From NCBI GenBank assembly GCA_028710895.1, contig JAQTTH010000017.1, positions 1-64,000 of the forward strand: a stretch of DNA of 64,000 nucleotides, in the 5' to 3' direction. A program made the position numbers and the translations under genes. Positions 46,121-56,171 of this stretch are shown piece by piece (position 1 is the first letter of the stretch; every line of letters starts with the position of its first letter). This DNA is from Paludibacter sp. (GTDB taxonomy: Bacteria > Bacteroidota > Bacteroidia > Bacteroidales > Paludibacteraceae). The notes below the pieces were generated by a model. It saw only the letters and a program-made list of their open reading frames with translations, ran no database searches and was not told the origin of the DNA.

Positions 46121-48604
46121 ATGAGAAAAATCAGTTTATTTCTAACAGTTCTGTTGTGCTTGAACTTTAGCACTGAAGCACAAGCAGGATTTTTATTCTT
46201 TAAGAAAAAGAAACCTGTAAAAAAAGAAGCAACGGTGGATAAACCCTCTGATGCTAAAGCGCCAAAGCCTTATGCGCAGGTTATTACAAAGAAAGCCAAA
46301 ACTTCTGTTGGATTTTTTTCTGTGCATAAATTGGATAATAAGTATTATTTCGAAATTCCCGATTCATTGTTAGGTCGCGATTTGTTAGTTGTAAACCGTA
46401 TAGCAAAATCGGCTGCTCAAAGTCGCAAAGGTTTTTTGGGCTATGCCGGCGACCAGATTGGTGAAAATGTAATCCGTTTTGAGAAAGCTCCATCCGATAA
46501 AATATTCATTAAGTCGATTTCCTATTCCGAACGTTCGCAGGATTCTCTGGGTATGTATTTTTCGGTACAGAACTCGAATTTGCAACCTATCATGGCTTCG
46601 TTTGACGTAAAAGCCTATAAAAAAGATTCGGTTTCGAAAAAGCAAAATTCGGTGATTGAAGTTACTGATTTTGTAAACAGCGATAATACCGTGTTGTTTT
46701 TTGATGATTGGGTAAAAAAGGCCTTATCGCTGGGCAATCTGTTTACAGACCGGAGTTATATTGATACAATCAAGGCTTATCCACTCAATCTGGAAATAAG
46801 GGCTTTGAAAACCTATTCTCCCAAGCCACAATCACCAAATGATGTAAGCAGCGAACCGCTTACTTATGAATTGAATAGTTCGATCGTTCTGTTGCCTAAA
46901 GTTCCAATGAAAGGGCGTTATTACGACCCGCGTGTTGGCTATTTTACAACAAGTTATACCGATTTTGATAAGAATCCGCAAGGAGTTGAACGTGTATCGT
47001 TAATTACGCGTTGGAAACTTGAACCAAAAGACGAAGATGTTGAAAAATATAAACGTGGTGAGCTTGTTGAACCTAAAAAGCCGATTGTGTTTTATATTGA
47101 TCCGGCAACTCCTAAAAAATGGGTTCCTTATCTGATTATGGGTGTGAACGATTGGCAGAAAGCATTTGAGAAAGCAGGCTTTAAAAATGCCATTTATGCG
47201 CTCGAAGCACCTAAAGATTCTACCTGGAGTATTGATGATGCCCGACATTCGGCCATTGTTTATAAACCATCCGACATTGCCAATGCCAGCGGACCTCATG
47301 TTCACGATCCACGCAGTGGTGAAATTATCGAAACGCATATCAATTGGTATCACAATGTAATGGAATTGCTACATAACTGGTACTTTATTCAAACGGCAGC
47401 TGTAGATACTGCAGCTCGAAGAGTTCACTATAGTGACGAGTTGATGGGACAACTTATTCGTTTTGTTTCGTCGCATGAAGTTGGTCACACACTTGGTTTG
47501 CGCCATAACTTTGGTTCCTCATGCACTATTGCTGTTGAAAAACTTCGCGACAAAGCCTGGGTGGAAGCCAATGGTCACACACCTTCTATTATGGATTATG
47601 CACGTTTTAATTATGTGGCGCAACCTGAAGACAACATTAAAAGTGCGGGATTATTTCCCCGAATCGGAGTGTATGATGATTGGGCAATTGAATGGGGGTA
47701 TAAATGGATGCCTCAATATAAAACACCTCAGGAGGAAGTATCAATGTCTAACAAATGGATAATGGAAAAACTGGCTTCCGACAAACGCTTGACTTTTGGC
47801 ACTGAAAGCGATGGAAATGATCCGCGTAACCAGAGCGAAGATTTGGGAGATAACGCGATGAAAGCTAACGCGTATGGCATAAAAAATCTTCAACGTATAT
47901 TGCCAAATTTACTGGATTGGACCAAAGAGGCGGATAAAGATTATACGAATACACGGGAAATGTATTCAGAAGTTGTGACACAATTTACCCGTTATGCTAT
48001 TCATGTGTCCAGAAATATTGCTGGAATTTATACAACCCCAAAAACAGTTGAGCAAAGCGGAGTTGTTTACGAGTATGTTCCGGCAGCAACTCAGAAAGAA
48101 GCGATGGCATTTTTGACTCAATACCTGTTTACAACACCAACATGGTTAATCAACAAAGATCTTATCCAAAAGGTGGGAGTTGATCCGGTGAGTATGATTG
48201 GTTTTCCTCAAAAGGGTGTTTTGGGACGATTAATAAGTAAATATACCTTTGATAAGATGCTTCAAAATGAGGCTTATAATGGAGCTCAGGCCTACACACC
48301 GTTTCAAATGCTGGACGATTTGAAAAAAAGTATCTGGTCGGAATTGGCGGCCAGTAAGCCAATTGATATTTACAGACGCAACCTTCAAAAGGCTTATGTG
48401 GATGCACTTGCCGGTATGGTTAGTTCAACGACTTCTACCGGAGTAGTGCGAAATACATCGGATGCCAGTGGTATTGCCCGTATTCATTTACTTTCGCTGA
48501 AAGCGGATATCGCTAAAGCACTTGCTACTTCTACAGGTGCGACAAAAGCACATTTATTGGATTTGGCTGCTCAAATTAGTGAAGTGCTTGATAACAAAAA
48601 ATAG
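46121..48604 (+). CDS. Zinc-dependent metalloprotease (DUF5117/DUF5118 type)
   Basis: Exported protein of 827 residues with signal peptide ending near AQA. A basic linker (FKKKKPVKKEATVDKP) is followed by a beta-rich N-terminal region, then a metzincin-like catalytic domain with HEVGHTLGLRH (zinc His near 452, 456 and 462, catalytic Glu 453). A long helical C-terminus follows. The arrangement fits the Bacteroidota proteases with DUF5117/5118 domains. It has no type IX sorting domain. Confidence 0.88.
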   Translation: MRKISLFLTVLLCLNFSTEAQAGFLFFKKKKPVKKEATVDKPSDAKAPKPYAQVITKKAKTSVGFFSVHKLDNKYYFEIPDSLLGRDLLVVNRIAKSAAQSRKGFLGYAGDQIGENVIRFEKAPSDKIFIKSISYSERSQDSLGMYFSVQNSNLQPIMASFDVKAYKKDSVSKKQNSVIEVTDFVNSDNTVLFFDDWVKKALSLGNLFTDRSYIDTIKAYPLNLEIRALKTYSPKPQSPNDVSSEPLTYELNSSIVLLPKVPMKGRYYDPRVGYFTTSYTDFDKNPQGVERVSLITRWKLEPKDEDVEKYKRGELVEPKKPIVFYIDPATPKKWVPYLIMGVNDWQKAFEKAGFKNAIYALEAPKDSTWSIDDARHSAIVYKPSDIANASGPHVHDPRSGEIIETHINWYHNVMELLHNWYFIQTAAVDTAARRVHYSDELMGQLIRFVSSHEVGHTLGLRHNFGSSCTIAVEKLRDKAWVEANGHTPSIMDYARFNYVAQPEDNIKSAGLFPRIGVYDDWAIEWGYKWMPQYKTPQEEVSMSNKWIMEKLASDKRLTFGTESDGNDPRNQSEDLGDNAMKANAYGIKNLQRILPNLLDWTKEADKDYTNTREMYSEVVTQFTRYAIHVSRNIAGIYTTPKTVEQSGVVYEYVPAATQKEAMAFLTQYLFTTPTWLINKDLIQKVGVDPVSMIGFPQKGVLGRLISKYTFDKMLQNEAYNGAQAYTPFQMLDDLKKSIWSELAASKPIDIYRRNLQKAYVDALAGMVSSTTSTGVVRNTSDASGIARIHLLSLKADIAKALATSTGATKAHLLDLAAQISEVLDNKK

Positions 48605-48621
48605 TGACTTTGTATAAAATA

Positions 48622-48657
48622 AGAAAGGCCGGAAGTTAGGTTACTTCCGGCCTTTCT
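48622..48657. terminator. Bidirectional terminator between the protease and hisS
   Basis: A 14-bp perfect stem AGAAAGGCCGGAAG/CTTCCGGCCTTTCT with an 8-base loop between convergent genes. Confidence 0.82.
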
Positions 48658-48673
48658 GTTTAAAATTTATGCT

Positions 48674-50032
48674 TTATTTGAGTTTCTCAATCAGTTCTTT
48701 CACAGTAACTAATCCTTGTTCTCCGCTCTTCATATTCTTTAGCATTACTTTGCCGTCGTTCATTTCCGTTTCACCTACTATAGCTACAAATGGAATGCGT
48801 TTATTGTCGGCGTAGGTCATTTGTTTTTTCATCTTAGCAGGTTCGGGATATATTTCAGCATTTACGCCGTTTGAACGCAGAGCGCTCAACCAGGGCAAAC
48901 AATACATCAGTTCTTTCTCGCCAAAGCTGACGAACAGAATCCGGGTATTTTCCAATGATGTTTCAGGGTAAAGTTCCAATTGATTCAATACATCGTAAAT
49001 GCGGTCGGCACCAAACGAGATTCCCACGCCCGAAACGCCTTCCATGCCAAACACGCCTGTCAGGTTGTCGTAGCGTCCACCGCCGGTAATACTGCCCATT
49101 TCCACGTCCAGTGCTTTTACTTCGAAAATAGCTCCGGTGTAGTAGTTTAGTCCGCGCGCTAAAGTCAAATCGAGGTCAATTTTCGTTTCCACTTTCATGG
49201 CGTCACAAAGTCCGAAAATAGTTTCGAGTTCCGAAACACCTTTTAGGCCAATCTCAGAACTTGCCAAAACCGTTTTGAGTTCAATGAGTTTCTCTGCATT
49301 CGTTCCGCTCAGTTTCAAAATTGGTTGTAGTTTCGCAATGGCTTCCTCCGAAATACTTTTCGAAGCAATTTCTTCGTTTACTTTCTCCAATCCGATCTTG
49401 TCCATTTTATCAATGGCAACGGTAATATCCGTAATTTTCTCGGCTTCGCCAATGATTTCGGCAATGCCGGACAGAATTTTTCGGTTGTTGATTTTGATAA
49501 CAACATTGATTTTCAACCGGCGATATACTTCGTCAACTATCTGAATCAGTTCCAGTTCGTTCAAGAGTGAATCGCTCCCGACAACATCTACATCGCATTG
49601 GTAAAACTCCCGATAACGACCTTTTTGAGGTCGGTCGGCACGCCAAACGGGTTGAATTTGGTAGCGTTTGAATGGAAACGAAATCTTGTCGCGGTTTTGC
49701 ACTACGAAACGAGCAAAAGGCACAGTAAGGTCGTAACGCAAACCTTTTTCGGAAATTTTATTGGTCAGCTTAACACTGTTTCGTCCAAGTAATTCTTCAT
49801 CGTTCAGGCCATTCATGTAATCGCCTGAATTCAGGATTTTAAACAGCAATTTATCACCTTCATCGCCGTATTTTCCCATCAAAGTCGACAGGTTTTCCAT
49901 AGCAGGTGTTTCAATCTGTTGGAAACCATACAGACGGAAAACATCTTTGATGGTGTTGAATATGTAATTGCGATTAGCCATTTCCTGAGGCGTAAAATCG
50001 CGGGTTCCTTTGGGGATAGACGGTTTTTGCAT
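48674..50032 (-). CDS. hisS: Histidyl-tRNA synthetase
   Basis: Class II synthetase of 452 residues. Motifs are [12 protein letters not shown], the motif 2 loop [19 protein letters not shown], the His-binding segment [11 protein letters not shown], and [18 protein letters not shown]-terminal anticodon domain follows ([13 protein letters not shown]). The family is certain from the combination of motif 2 and GLxYYTG. Confidence 0.96.
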   Translation of the reverse strand: MQKPSIPKGTRDFTPQEMANRNYIFNTIKDVFRLYGFQQIETPAMENLSTLMGKYGDEGDKLLFKILNSGDYMNGLNDEELLGRNSVKLTNKISEKGLRYDLTVPFARFVVQNRDKISFPFKRYQIQPVWRADRPQKGRYREFYQCDVDVVGSDSLLNELELIQIVDEVYRRLKINVVIKINNRKILSGIAEIIGEAEKITDITVAIDKMDKIGLEKVNEEIASKSISEEAIAKLQPILKLSGTNAEKLIELKTVLASSEIGLKGVSELETIFGLCDAMKVETKIDLDLTLARGLNYYTGAIFEVKALDVEMGSITGGGRYDNLTGVFGMEGVSGVGISFGADRIYDVLNQLELYPETSLENTRILFVSFGEKELMYCLPWLSALRSNGVNAEIYPEPAKMKKQMTYADNKRIPFVAIVGETEMNDGKVMLKNMKSGEQGLVTVKELIEKLK

Positions 50033-50119
50033 AATCTGAATAATTCCGACCTTGAGCGGTTGTGAGATTTTTTTATTAATTAGCCAAACAATATTGCTGC
50101 AGATGTTTGGAACAAAAGA

Positions 50120-50153
50120 AAAGGCATTTCAAAATAGCTTTTGAAACGCCTTT
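50120..50153. terminator. Terminator after rpsO
   Basis: Stem AAAGGCATTTCAAAA with TTTTGAAACGCCTTT (one mismatch) and TTTTCTTTTG on the minus strand, downstream of rpsO. Confidence 0.75.
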
Positions 50154-50175
50154 TTTAAAGTCTTGAAAGCCAGAA

Positions 50176-50445
50176 TTACTTTCTGATACCCAATTCTTTG
50201 ATAATTGCACGGTAACGTGAAATATCGTTATCTTTCAAATAATTTAAAAGACGACGACGTTTTCCTACCAAAATTACAAGGGCGCGTTCTGTACTATAAT
50301 CTTTTTTGTTTGACTTCAAGTGTTCAGTCAAATGGTTGATACGGTATGAAAACAATGCAATTTGGCCTTCAGATGAGCCAGTGTCAGTGTTAGACTTTCC
50401 GTGTTTACCGAAGATTTCTTTCTTAATTTCAGAAGTTAAATACAT
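50176..50445 (-). CDS. rpsO: 30S ribosomal protein S15
   Basis: Small-subunit protein of 89 residues. Clear segments are DTGSSEGQIALFSYRINHLT, HLKSNKKDYSTERALVILVG and KRRRLLNYLKDNDISRYR. It is monocistronic, with a promoter box at 50529-50536 and a terminator after it. Confidence 0.97.
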   Translation of the reverse strand: MYLTSEIKKEIFGKHGKSNTDTGSSEGQIALFSYRINHLTEHLKSNKKDYSTERALVILVGKRRRLLNYLKDNDISRYRAIIKELGIRK

Positions 50446-50528
50446 AATAATATATTAATAACAAACGTTTTAAAATACAAACTTAGCCTTGCACACATCA
50501 CAAAACTACACGTTTGATTTTGAGTGTG

Positions 50529-50536
50529 CAAAGATA
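50529..50536 (-). promoter_or_regulatory. -7 box TATCTTTG for rpsO
   Basis: Minus-strand TAnnTTTG match 84 bases upstream of the ATG. Confidence 0.6.
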
Positions 50537-50569
50537 CACCTTTTATTTAAATCTGCAAGCGTATCAGGT

Positions 50570-51208
50570 TCATTTTCTTGAAAAAGCATCTCGTAATGAG
50601 CCATCTGCCCAACTCAAAGGATATTTCTCGAAGTAATATTTACAAAGAATAGTTACAGAAACACCGATAAATGAACCAACAAGCACATCCAATGCAAAGT
50701 GTTGGGAAAGATAAATGCGGGAATATCCAACCAGTGCAGCTAATATAAAATAGAGGAAATGAACTGTAGGTTTTTTTGTGTAAAAAGCTAATGCCATAAA
50801 TAGAGCAAAGGCTGTAATTGTATGTCCGGATGGGAAACTGTGAACTTTATTCAGATGTTCACCGATAATTTGATGAAGTTGAACGTCCGGAAAATGTTGC
50901 TTGAAATATAAAACAGGGCGTGGTTCGTTCCATGTTTGTTTTATGATAATCGATATTAAACCTGTTGTAAGTTGTGCTATAAGCACGAAAAGAGCCATTC
51001 GGTAGCGATAAAACAACAATCCGGCAATAATGAGATAGGGAATCCAATCGCCAACGTAGGTGTAATAATGAAAGAAAATATCAGCTCCGGGTGAGTTAAA
51101 CGATGTAATCCATAGGTGCAAATCAGGCTTTGAGTTGCACAAAAGGAGTACTGTAACCATCAGTACAAACAGCAGATAGGGAATATAAAAAGCCCAGTAT
51201 TTTTTCAT
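50570..51208 (-). CDS. PAP2-family membrane phosphatase
   Basis: Integral membrane phosphatase of 212 residues with five or six helices. The three PAP2 motifs are present: KQTWNEPRP, FPSGHTITAF, and SRIYLSQHFALDV. It likely acts on an undecaprenyl or phosphatidyl phosphate at the periplasmic face. It starts 10 bases past the mnmD stop, so the two form one transcript. Confidence 0.93.
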   Translation of the reverse strand: MKKYWAFYIPYLLFVLMVTVLLLCNSKPDLHLWITSFNSPGADIFFHYYTYVGDWIPYLIIAGLLFYRYRMALFVLIAQLTTGLISIIIKQTWNEPRPVLYFKQHFPDVQLHQIIGEHLNKVHSFPSGHTITAFALFMALAFYTKKPTVHFLYFILAALVGYSRIYLSQHFALDVLVGSFIGVSVTILCKYYFEKYPLSWADGSLRDAFSRK

Positions 51209-51217
51209 CGTTTGTTT

Positions 51218-51877
51218 TTATTGAAAAGTTCCTCTCAGAATTTCCCTTTTACCGGGAGGGCCGGGCAAGCGTTCCACCTGGAAGCCTGCAGCCTGCATGG
51301 CTCTCCGAACAATGCCTTTGGCACAATAGGTTGTCAGAATAGCACCGGGATTGCATTGTTTGGCTATTTTCTCGAATTGTTCCTGAGACCACATTTCAGG
51401 TTGTTTTTCGGGAGAAAATGCATCGAAGTAAATCACGTCATATTTGTTATTCAATTCGAATGTTGTAAAATCAGTTTCAACTTTTTCCAACGAGAAATAC
51501 GGACTTATTTGTACGATAGTATTCCATGGCGATGTTTGAAGTTGTTCGAAGTAATTTCTAAACTCCGTTGAATATCCATCGGCATAATTCAATTGCAGCG
51601 CTTTTTCAATTTCAACAGGGAAAAGCTCCAAACTTGTATAATGGATTTGCGTATGTGCTTTCTCCGCTTCAATCAAGGTTAGAAATGCATTTAATCCTGT
51701 TCCAAAGCCAATTTCCAAAACCTTTAGCTCTGATTTTGCACATTGCTTTAAACCCGCTTCAATAAAAATATGCCGCGATTCCTGAATGGCTCCGTGCGAC
51801 GAATGATAACACTCATCTATTTCGGGCACAAATAATGTGTGCGAGCCGTCGGAAGTAATCAACAATTCAGAATTCAT
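51218..51877 (-). CDS. mnmD: tRNA mnm5s2U34 methyltransferase MnmD
   Basis: SAM-dependent methyltransferase of 219 residues that finishes the mnm5 group at U34. Segments are TSDGSHTLFVPEIDECYHS, HGAIQESRHIFIEAGL, VLEIGFGTGLNAFLTL (motif I) and YDVIYFDAFSPEKQPEMW. It lacks the MnmC oxidase domain, as usual outside proteobacteria. MnmA elsewhere in the window acts on the same base. Confidence 0.92.
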   Translation of the reverse strand: MNSELLITSDGSHTLFVPEIDECYHSSHGAIQESRHIFIEAGLKQCAKSELKVLEIGFGTGLNAFLTLIEAEKAHTQIHYTSLELFPVEIEKALQLNYADGYSTEFRNYFEQLQTSPWNTIVQISPYFSLEKVETDFTTFELNNKYDVIYFDAFSPEKQPEMWSQEQFEKIAKQCNPGAILTTYCAKGIVRRAMQAAGFQVERLPGPPGKREILRGTFQ

Positions 51878-51897
51878 AATGCATAATTATTGTCGAA

Positions 51898-51905
51898 CAA
51901 AAGTA
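51898..51905 (-). promoter_or_regulatory. -7 box TACTTTTG for mnmD
   Basis: Minus-strand TAnnTTTG match 21 bases before the ATG. Confidence 0.5.
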
Positions 51906-51921
51906 CGGAAAAGCATGAAAC

Positions 51922-51959
51922 AAAGCAACCATTATTCTCACAAGAATAATGGTTGCTTT
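51922..51959. terminator. Terminator after the rubrerythrin gene
   Basis: A 17-bp perfect stem (AAAGCAACCATTATTCT) with a CACA loop and T-run on the minus strand. Confidence 0.85.
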
Positions 51960-51980
51960 AATTCTGAATTATGCATTGAT

Positions 51981-52556
51981 TTAGTAGTTCTGTTTTTCAA
52001 CTTCGAAATACGCTTGTGGGTGTGCACAGGTTGGGCAAGCTTTGGGCGCTTCTTTGCCAACGTGAACGTGACCACATTCGCGACATTGCCAGGTTGTTTC
52101 TTCTTCGCGTGAGAAAACCGTTCCAGCTTCAACACGCGCTTGTAATTTACGATAACGTTTTTCATGCTGAGCTTCTACGGCAGCAATTTTACGCCATGCA
52201 GCAGCAATGTTCGCAAAACCTTCAGCTTCTGCTACATCAGCAAAATGAGGATATAAATCTGTCCATTCTTCGTTTTCACCATCAGCAGCCTCTTTTAAAT
52301 TTTCGGCTGTAGTTCCAATTACACCAGCCGGATACGAGGCGGTAATTTCAACCATTCCACCTTCCAGGTAACTGAAAAATTTCTTAGCATGTTGTTTTTC
52401 CTGCTCAGCTGTTTCCAGAAAAATAGCTGCAATTTGTTCAAAACCTTCTGCCTTAGCAGTTTTAGCAAAAAATGTGTAGCGATTACGTGCCTGGCTTTCA
52501 CCTGCGAAAGATTTCAGCAAATTCTTTTCTGTTTCTGTTCCTTTAATACTTTTCAT
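51981..52556 (-). CDS. Rubrerythrin
   Basis: Peroxide-reducing protein of anaerobes, 191 residues. The N-terminal ferritin-like diiron domain has [26 protein letters not shown] and [20 protein letters not shown] with EAQHEKRY. The C-terminal rubredoxin-like iron site has [10 protein letters not shown] and ACPTCAHP. It supports an anaerobic or microaerobic lifestyle. Confidence 0.96.
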   Translation of the reverse strand: MKSIKGTETEKNLLKSFAGESQARNRYTFFAKTAKAEGFEQIAAIFLETAEQEKQHAKKFFSYLEGGMVEITASYPAGVIGTTAENLKEAADGENEEWTDLYPHFADVAEAEGFANIAAAWRKIAAVEAQHEKRYRKLQARVEAGTVFSREEETTWQCRECGHVHVGKEAPKACPTCAHPQAYFEVEKQNY

Positions 52557-52606
52557 ACTTGTATTTTTTATGATGAATGTTTATTTCATTAAATACTTTA
52601 GACGAG

Positions 52607-52614
52607 CAAAGATA
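52607..52614 (-). promoter_or_regulatory. -7 box TATCTTTG for the rubrerythrin gene
   Basis: Minus-strand TAnnTTTG match 51 bases upstream of the ATG. Confidence 0.6.
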
Positions 52615-52638
52615 GAAAATCCTTTCGATAAAAAGCCG

Positions 52639-52646
52639 TATCTTTG
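52639..52646 (+). promoter_or_regulatory. -7 box TATCTTTG for the ABC-F gene
   Basis: Plus-strand TAnnTTTG match 19 bases before the ATG at 52665; it overlaps the apparent longer TTG start, which is therefore rejected. Confidence 0.6.
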
Positions 52647-52664
52647 TGCAAAATTTTTAAGTAT

Positions 52665-54557
52665 ATGGCCAGTTACCTACAAGTAGAAAATCTTACCAAA
52701 TCGTTTGGAGATAATCTGCTTTTCGAAAATATATCTTTCGGCATTGCCGACAACCAACGCGTGGCACTCATTGCCAAAAACGGAACCGGAAAAACCACTT
52801 TGCTCAACATCATTGCCGGAAATGAAGATTATCAGGGAGGAACGATCTCGTTTCGTCGCGATTTGCGGGTTGGTTATCTCGATCAAAATCCCGATTTTCC
52901 CAAGGAACTGTCTGTGATTGATGCCTGTTTACGCTCTGATAACGAAGCCGTGCGAACCATTGCAGCCTATGAGCATTGCATGATGTCGGAAAATCACGTC
53001 GGGTTGGATCAAATTCTGGCTGAAATGGATCTTCATAAGGCCTGGGACTACGAAACGCGCATCAAACAAATTTTGGGAAAGCTGAAAATTACCAACTTTG
53101 AGCAATTAATTGGAGAACTCTCAGGTGGGCAACTCAAGCGTGTGGCTTTGGCCAACGTACTGATTTCTGAGCCGGACTTGTTGATACTCGATGAACCTAC
53201 CAACCACCTCGACCTTGAAATGGTGGAATGGCTCGAAGATTTTCTGAAACGTTCGAGCATGGCTTTGCTTATGGTTACTCACGACCGTTATTTCCTCGAC
53301 CGTGTTTGTACCCATATCATGGAAATTGACCATCAAGGTTTGTTTCAATACAGCGGTAACTATTCTTATTATCTGGAAAAACGTCAGGAGCGAATAGAGA
53401 ACTGGAACTCGGAAAGTGAACGAACAGTCAATTTGTATAAAAAAGAACTGGAATGGATGCGCCGCCAGCCACAAGCTCGCGCTCACAAGGCTAAATCGCG
53501 TCAGGAGAGTTTTTACGAAATTGAAGAACGGGCCAAACAACGTCGTAACAATGCCTCGGTGCAACTGGACGTAAAAGCAAGCTATCTTGGTTCTAAGATT
53601 TTTGAGGCTAAATATGTTTCGAAAGCCTATGGTGATTTGAAAATTCTTGACAATTTCTATTACAATTTTGCCCGTTTCGAGAAGATGGGTATTGTGGGTA
53701 AGAACGGAACGGGCAAATCAACCTTCCTGAAAATGCTGTTGGGCGAGGTAAAGCCTGACAGTGGTTCGTTTGATATTGGCGAAACAGTAGTGTTTGGTTA
53801 TTACAGTCAGGATGGGTTGGCATTCGATGAGCAAATGAAGGTGCTCGATGTGGTTCAGGATATTGCTGAAGAAGTGAATCTGGGCAACGGTAAGAAAATG
53901 TCCGCTTCGCAATTTCTGCAACATTTCCTGTTTACCCCCGAAACACAGCACAACTACGTGTACAAACTGAGTGGGGGTGAGCGTCGACGCTTGCACCTTT
54001 GCACTGTGCTAATGCGAAATCCAAACTTTTTAGTACTCGATGAGCCAACCAACGATTTGGATATTGTAACGCTGAACGTGTTGGAAGAATACCTGCAATC
54101 GTTTAAAGGCTGTGTGATAGTGGTGAGTCACGACCGTTATTTTATGGATAAAGTGGTTGATCACCTGATGGTGTTTAAAGGAGATGCCGAGTTGAAAGAT
54201 TTTCCGGGTAATTATACCGACTTCCGTGAGTGGAACGAACTGCAGGAAGAAATGGAACGGGATGAGAAGAAAAAGCAAGATTTGAAAACCAAGAGCCAGG
54301 AACCAAGAGCCAAGAGTCAGGATACAAAGCCTTCTGTTGCCGAAAAACGCAAATTGAGCTTTAAGGAAAAGCAGGAATTTGAAGCTTTGGAAAAAGACAT
54401 TCCTGAATTGGAAACCGAAAAAGCCGATATTGAAAATCAACTGGCTTCGGGTACGCTTACAAGCGACGATATTATAAAAGCTTCGCAACGCCACGCCGAA
54501 CTCAACGACCTGATTGACGAAAAAACAATGCGTTGGCTGGAGTTGAGCGAGATTTAA
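52665..54557 (+). CDS. ABC-F family ATPase
   Basis: Soluble twin-ABC protein of 630 residues acting on ribosomes (translation factor type). The first domain has IAKNGTGKTTLL, LSGGQLKRVALA and LLILDEPTNHLDLEM. The second has VGKNGTGKSTFLK, LSGGERRRLHL and FLVLDEPTNDLDI. There are no membrane segments. Before the C-terminal coiled coil is a low-complexity KSQEPRAKSQD insert made of near-repeats of AAGAGCCA. It converges tail to tail with the flippase with no spacer base. Confidence 0.93.
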   Translation: MASYLQVENLTKSFGDNLLFENISFGIADNQRVALIAKNGTGKTTLLNIIAGNEDYQGGTISFRRDLRVGYLDQNPDFPKELSVIDACLRSDNEAVRTIAAYEHCMMSENHVGLDQILAEMDLHKAWDYETRIKQILGKLKITNFEQLIGELSGGQLKRVALANVLISEPDLLILDEPTNHLDLEMVEWLEDFLKRSSMALLMVTHDRYFLDRVCTHIMEIDHQGLFQYSGNYSYYLEKRQERIENWNSESERTVNLYKKELEWMRRQPQARAHKAKSRQESFYEIEERAKQRRNNASVQLDVKASYLGSKIFEAKYVSKAYGDLKILDNFYYNFARFEKMGIVGKNGTGKSTFLKMLLGEVKPDSGSFDIGETVVFGYYSQDGLAFDEQMKVLDVVQDIAEEVNLGNGKKMSASQFLQHFLFTPETQHNYVYKLSGGERRRLHLCTVLMRNPNFLVLDEPTNDLDIVTLNVLEEYLQSFKGCVIVVSHDRYFMDKVVDHLMVFKGDAELKDFPGNYTDFREWNELQEEMERDEKKKQDLKTKSQEPRAKSQDTKPSVAEKRKLSFKEKQEFEALEKDIPELETEKADIENQLASGTLTSDDIIKASQRHAELNDLIDEKTMRWLELSEI

Positions 54558-56033
54558 TTATCGCTTTAGCAAACGGGCAAAAACAGGTTCTTTTCGGAGA
54601 ACTACGGCTACATAGATGCCCACTAATGCGGTTGCAGGCAGCAGCTTTAGCCAATGGTTATGAATTGGAATAAGTGTTCCCACGGCCCACAAGCCGATAC
54701 TCAATCCGATATACATCAAAATGCGTGATAGCTGATAAGGTACACGGTAATGTTTTTGACCGATGAAGTATGAAATTACCATCATCGAGCTATAGCACGC
54801 AAAGGTAGCCCACGCCGATCCCATATAGCCCATAATGGGAATTAATGTAATGTTGAGTGTCAGTGTTACGATAGCCCCAATAATAGAAAGATAAGCGCCA
54901 AAACGGGTTTTGTCGGTTAGTTTATACCAAATGCTCAGGTTGTAGAAAATCCCGAGCGACATATTGGCAAGCAACAGAATAGGTACCACTTTCAGCCCCT
55001 CCCAGTACCGGTATCCTACCATGTATTTCACTATGTCAATATACACCATTACTGCCAGAAATATAAACGAACAGATAATGACAAAGTACTTCATCACATC
55101 AGCATAAATATCGCGCGAATCGGACTCCTTGGCATGTGCAAAGAAAAACGGCTCGGCAGCATATTTAAAGCCCTGAATAACGATAGTCATAAAGATGGAG
55201 ATTTTATAGCAGGCCGAATAAATACCCACCTGAGCAGAAGCAACACCCACGGGCGAAAGCCATTTGAGTAAAATACGGTCGAAGGTTTCGTTGATATTAC
55301 CCGCCAGACCGAAAATAAGCAATGGTATCGCATACGCCATCATTTTTTTCCACACCCGAACATCAAAAGGAGTCCGTTTGTAAGGCAATACAATAAACAA
55401 TGCCAGTAAGGTTAGCGCTGAGGCAATCAGGTTTGCAATAAAAATATAGCCAACACCAATAGCCGGGTTGTATAGAACTGACATGATTGGAACCATGATT
55501 TGATGTTGCTGCATGTACGGGAAAACATACAGGAATACGATATTCAGCAAAAAGCAAACGAAAACGTTACCGATTTTCAGCATCGAGAACAATTTTGGGC
55601 GGTTGAGCGCACGCAAACGCGCAAAAGGTATGGTGGTGATGGCGTCGATAGCAATCAGAAACGAGAACCATACGATATACTCGGGATGATCGGCATAGCG
55701 GATATGCGTGGCTATGGGTTGTGCAAAAAAGTTTATTGCCACCACAAAAAGAATAGCAATGACAAGCAACGACTTCAACGCACTGCCATACACGACAGCG
55801 CTTTTTTCTTCGTCCTTTTTATCGTAGAAACGGAAAAAAGCTGTTTCCATACCAAAGGTAAGTACCACTATCAGGAATGCCACATAAGCATACATTTCAC
55901 CAACAACACCGTACTCTTTGGGTGCAAAAATGGTTGTTTGAATAGGTACAAGCAGGTAATTGACCAAACGTGCCAAAACGGTGCTGCCTCCGTACAGAAC
56001 GGTTTGACTTGCTAATTTACGTATATCTCCCAT
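54558..56033 (-). CDS. Oligosaccharide flippase (Wzx/MATE-like)
   Basis: Integral membrane protein of 491 residues from the ATG at 56033 (MGDIRKLASQTVLYGGSTV), with about 12-14 hydrophobic segments. LVNYLLVPIQTTIFAPKEYG near the start is typical of polysaccharide flippases. It probably moves a lipid-linked glycan across the inner membrane. The longer reading to 56099 is rejected because it overlaps the promoter box at 56055-56062. Confidence 0.9.
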   Translation of the reverse strand: MGDIRKLASQTVLYGGSTVLARLVNYLLVPIQTTIFAPKEYGVVGEMYAYVAFLIVVLTFGMETAFFRFYDKKDEEKSAVVYGSALKSLLVIAILFVVAINFFAQPIATHIRYADHPEYIVWFSFLIAIDAITTIPFARLRALNRPKLFSMLKIGNVFVCFLLNIVFLYVFPYMQQHQIMVPIMSVLYNPAIGVGYIFIANLIASALTLLALFIVLPYKRTPFDVRVWKKMMAYAIPLLIFGLAGNINETFDRILLKWLSPVGVASAQVGIYSACYKISIFMTIVIQGFKYAAEPFFFAHAKESDSRDIYADVMKYFVIICSFIFLAVMVYIDIVKYMVGYRYWEGLKVVPILLLANMSLGIFYNLSIWYKLTDKTRFGAYLSIIGAIVTLTLNITLIPIMGYMGSAWATFACYSSMMVISYFIGQKHYRVPYQLSRILMYIGLSIGLWAVGTLIPIHNHWLKLLPATALVGIYVAVVLRKEPVFARLLKR

Positions 56034-56054
56034 CGTGTTTTTTGAAAATTCATG

Positions 56055-56062
56055 CAAAGATA
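56055..56062 (-). promoter_or_regulatory. -7 box TATCTTTG for the flippase gene
   Basis: Minus-strand TAnnTTTG match 22 bases before the chosen ATG. Confidence 0.6.
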
Positions 56063-56171
56063 GGTAAGAATAAGCAAATACACTTCCACTGATAAACAAA
56101 ACTGTGAATTTTATGTTTCTTAGAGTACAAAAACGATACGTCCGGTGTCTATCATTGAAAAAAAGGAAACT

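Noticed and set aside
55500-56015. Reading frame of 171 codons opposite the flippase
   Set aside because: Antisense to a clear membrane protein; Cys- and Lys-rich with no domain.
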